64,000 nucleotides of DNA from Amphiduros pacificus. Taxonomy: Eukaryota; Annelida; Polychaeta; Phyllodocida; Hesionidae. The notes beneath the pieces were generated by a model, which did no database searches, had not been told where the DNA came from, and saw only the letters and a program-made list of their open reading frames with translations. How positions within the stretch are numbered: the first letter of the stretch is position 1; the number at the start of each line of letters is the position of its first letter. A program made the translations under genes and the position numbers. The stretch is from positions 11,444,536 through 11,508,535 of the forward strand of contig OX439004.1 of NCBI GenBank assembly GCA_949316495.1, read 5' to 3'. Shown here in pieces: positions 60,413 to 64,000 of the stretch.

Positions 60413-63400
60413 TGTAGGTGAATATGGAGTGTCTAAGTATCATCTATAACTGCTTGTGTTGTAAATTATTTGAAAAATTCTATAACTGTCAATGAATTAT
60501 GGACAGAGGAGACACAGTGCGACGAAGATTGGACATTGAAATTCAGGAAAATGGTTGCATTTCCAAGTGATGACTTATTCATTGGTTCTGTATGTCTAAA
60601 ATAATGGTGTTGAGTTCTATATAGTTTTCTGAGCACTATGAAACTTGAGCACAACCAGGAAAGTTTATATTTGAGCAAAAGATTATTCAAAGTTTCAAGT
60701 TGCCTGATATTTCTCATTAGTTGCCATTGTTTTCATTAGTGACCAGTGTATGGGAGAACAGGACACCCGACTTTGCCCAATAATTGTTCAGAACAATATG
60801 ACCACTGGCCAAACACAGTGGTATGGTATTACATTCAGCGGGTAGGGCACAAGGTCACAGCAATTTACAGCAATAATGACCTTGTGAATAACCCATCTAT
60901 TATAACACTTTGCCATTTTCTTCTGAGAGCCAGTTTTGAATGATGAAGTGGACATGGTTTGTTAGTATGATGTATATTTCTCCCTGACACCTGGCAGATG
61001 CATGCTGATCATGTTTCAGGTGGTGATATATACACACACAATACCTGGTCCATTTCTTTGGTCAGTTGCAGTATCATTCCCAGCATGCAATCACAAAGAT
61101 TAGTATGAGATTTCATGACCTTGGAAGGACTTTTATGACCTCAAATTATGACAATTCTCTGTCGAAATGTATCCATTTCATGTGGTCAGTTTCAGCTGGT
61201 CAGTATCTGATGGTCAGTTTCAATTGTGATTTACATGCAATGGACAAAGGTCACCGGACTTCTTGTATCTATTTCTTAGGATAAGACCAAATGTGAAGAT
61301 GGCATGGTTAGAATGTTTACTATTGAATGTTTCTCAGGTTTGGATTGTGACAAGTCACAGAATATTTGATGATTTATCGCACATTCCAAACAAATATTTA
61401 CCTACATTTAAATAAACAAAATATTTTAGAATTTGCAGATAACTGAATCAATTACCATATGTACAATGGACATGATGGAGTCCATTATATAGAATGTAAA
61501 ATATTTTCAATATCCCAAATTACCATAACCAACAAGTTTATTGTGACAGTTCTATAGGCTCTGAGGTTTTACAACACTTATATGCTCTCAAATAAGGCTG
61601 AACTTTACTTGAGGACACATTTAGAAAAATGTTTTCAGCACTGATACAAACAAGGTCAATAAAGTTCAAATACTGTTTTATGCAAATTCTTTTAATCGTA
61701 AGTCTTTTTGTATTCTAATTGTTGAATGTGTATACACTTGAACTTAATAGTGTAGTATGCATGTTGAACTCATATGCCAAGTCATATTATTGTATTGTAA
61801 TATATTTTATCCATTTGTTGGATTTAATTTTAGCAGACCCAGAATAATTTGATTTGTTCCTTTGTGTGGAAAGAGCATATTGAGACCACGATAACAGAAA
61901 ATATTTGATGGGAAAACTATGATAAACACATTTACTGAATAATAATATGTTATTGAGACGACTCTGAATTCCCGCAAATGATTTGTGGTTTAATTCCTTG
62001 CTAAATTATACATTTGTGTTGGAATGTTGGACTTGATAAACAGAAATTCACTGAGAAATTCAAGCATGGGATATTAAACAGGAAAATGATATATTCGCTT
62101 TCAATGCTTGAGAGGTCAACAGAATTTATTTTGATTTATTGCTGAGTAAAACTGTAGGAAATCACAAATGTTTGCATGCAGCCAGGATTTGTCAAAAGTA
62201 AATGTTTAATCAAAGTTCATAAATAACGTTGCGCTCCTCCCTTGGGAGGGTGCCTCTATTTTTGGGGGGGTTCACTCACCTTGAAATCGTCAATAGTTTT
62301 GCCATTAATTATTCATATAGCGGTGGTCATTTTCTTTTACTTTCAAAATAACTCACACATTTCTTTATTAAAGGGGAGGTTTAATTTCATTCTTTTCTTA
62401 CCATATGGTTCCAAAGCAGGGGCGTTAGAAAAATTAGCACGGTAGTTTTCTCGCATTTTGATCGGGATTATAATTAATGGTCTTGTTTGGAAATGACGCG
62501 TGGAAAATTCATATAAAGGAAGGGAGGGTGGGTCATATTTCTTAAATGTATGAAGTGAGTACTGGTACCACTGACAAAAAGGTGCTACCATGTTTAGCGA
62601 GAAGTGACACCCATGAAGCTATTGATAGGGTGATGCTATGGCCCATAATAATAGATGATATAGTCATGCAAGACCAGGGCAGATGATGACTTTGAACCCT
62701 GAGCTGACACAGGTTTCCTGCCCGACCTTGTCCAATGACCTTGACAGGGCCCGAAAGGTCCGTTCATGTTACATCTGCCCTTACTAACGGGCTGTAACTC
62801 TGTGGTCATGGCACGTCTTTGTCCGGCGTGCCCTGGGTTCATGGATTCACATAGGGCTCGGACAATGTGGAGTTACAACCGAGGGCAGTCACACTGGCCT
62901 CGTGGCTTGTGATTGCTTTATAATATATGCCTGAGGGTTGGTTGCTAAACTGGACATAATGACGTGTTGACTCTTGCCACACAAAGACTGCAATATGTCA
63001 GAGGACGTTTCACTCATCAGTGAAGCTCATGACTTCATAATGTGTGCGTTTTGTCATTTTATCACATATTGTTTCATGCTACATGCTACTAGTCATGAGC
63101 TAACATATTGTGTGACGTCCACTTGTCATGACATGACAAATACTGGTCACTAAATTGATTTTCAAATGTGACTACTTATCAAATGTAAATGCACGAAATA
63201 TTGAAAATAAACTAGAATAAGAAACCCCCTAAACTATATGAAAGTCACTAAAAAATTATTGAATTATTACATGAATCCATATCATTTTTTATGATAAAAA
63301 GATTTATATTGGAGATTATAATTAAGTTTTATTAAGGAGACAAAGCTGCAGAAATTGACCAGATGTAGTGATGATACTATCAGATGTTTTTCACATCTGT

Positions 63401-64000
63401 CCACTATCTCTTCAGAAGATTTTCCATACAGCACAAAGAACATTTTTTTAATCTAAACAATAAGCTTTTTTGTGTGTTATGTAGGGAGGGATAACAGTTT
63501 TTTTTATGTTTTTGTTTTTTTATGAGAGGAGTTTGTTGAGTATAATAAAGTGTTTGATGTGGTGGACCAGACATTCTCAGACTTACCATGGTGAGGGCAT
63601 CTGACCATGAGTTATGATGATGTGAGGGGATGTCATCAAATGCTTTATTATAATATCAAGGCCCGTGTCCAACCCCTACATGTGGGAGGTTTTTTCTTAT
63701 ATTCTTTTTAAATTATCCAGTTTTACATAACTTTTTTTTTCAAACTTGGGAAATAAAATGTTTACTCAATATTTGCTTTATGCTATAATAGTCACAGATG
63801 CCTGTGATGCCTCTGAACTGTTTTGAAGACTATTATGGTCTGCCAAAATGGGTCCGAACTTGGGCCTTGTATCTAAGGCTTTGCATGTGTCAAGCATCAT
63901 AGTTACACACTCTGTCTGTCTGGTCATTTTATGCAGACAACATCAGGCTTTGGTGTCCTTTTCATATTTCAACATATGGCCTGGGAAAATTCAGCATGTT
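60413..64000. other. Gene-free region to the window end
   Basis: No exon, RNA gene or clear repeat recognised. 62.6-62.9 kb is GC-richer, with TGACCTTG repeats at about 62727 and 62738. Confidence 0.45.

Overview
The window is animal nuclear DNA: AT-rich and intron-dense, with canonical GT-AG splice sites, several 3'UTR polyadenylation signals, and many minisatellites and small inverted-repeat transposons. The proteins are animal-type, and the compact genes and repeat style suggest a bilaterian invertebrate, perhaps a marine spiralian or non-vertebrate deuterostome. The phylum cannot be fixed by eye. All genes recognised lie on the + strand in the first 31 kb.

Layout. (1) 1-6660: the 3' part of PIGK (GPI8), the catalytic subunit of GPI transamidase. 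Ten exons are in the window, with a 1.8-kb 66-bp minisatellite in one intron. (2) 9113-14830: a six-exon gene for a 303-residue protein that looks like a divergent phospholipid-scramblase-family member; a 0.9-kb inverted-repeat element sits in its first intron. (3) 15709-17006: a G-rich minisatellite. (4) 17600-30968: an FRRS1-type ferric-chelate reductase (signal peptide, Reeler, DOMON, cytochrome b561 core, C-terminal membrane segment; 613 residues) with a probable non-coding first exon and promoter near 17.65 kb. (5) 34137-35730: a decayed extra copy of the 3' end of PIGK. (6) About 35.7-64 kb: no recognisable gene. It holds minisatellites, a TA microsatellite, hairpins, one possible orphan exon pair and scattered transcription-factor-like motifs.

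The most notable structures are in the FRRS1 gene. Two homologous exons of exactly 100 nt (28545-28644 and 29393-29492) each encode the helix with the last heme-ligand histidine. Because 100 is not a multiple of 3, only one can be used per transcript, so this looks like a mutually exclusive exon pair that swaps one transmembrane helix. Upstream, the acceptor and first 29 nt of another exon are amplified into a 73-bp array, giving 11 decoy acceptors before the real one. A third exon (29841) has a tandemly duplicated acceptor tract.

The three genes have no obvious common pathway. PIGK attaches GPI anchors in the ER, scramblases move lipids across membranes, and FRRS1 is a membrane redox protein. 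Exon boundaries were set by reading-frame continuity and splice consensus and have not been checked against transcripts.
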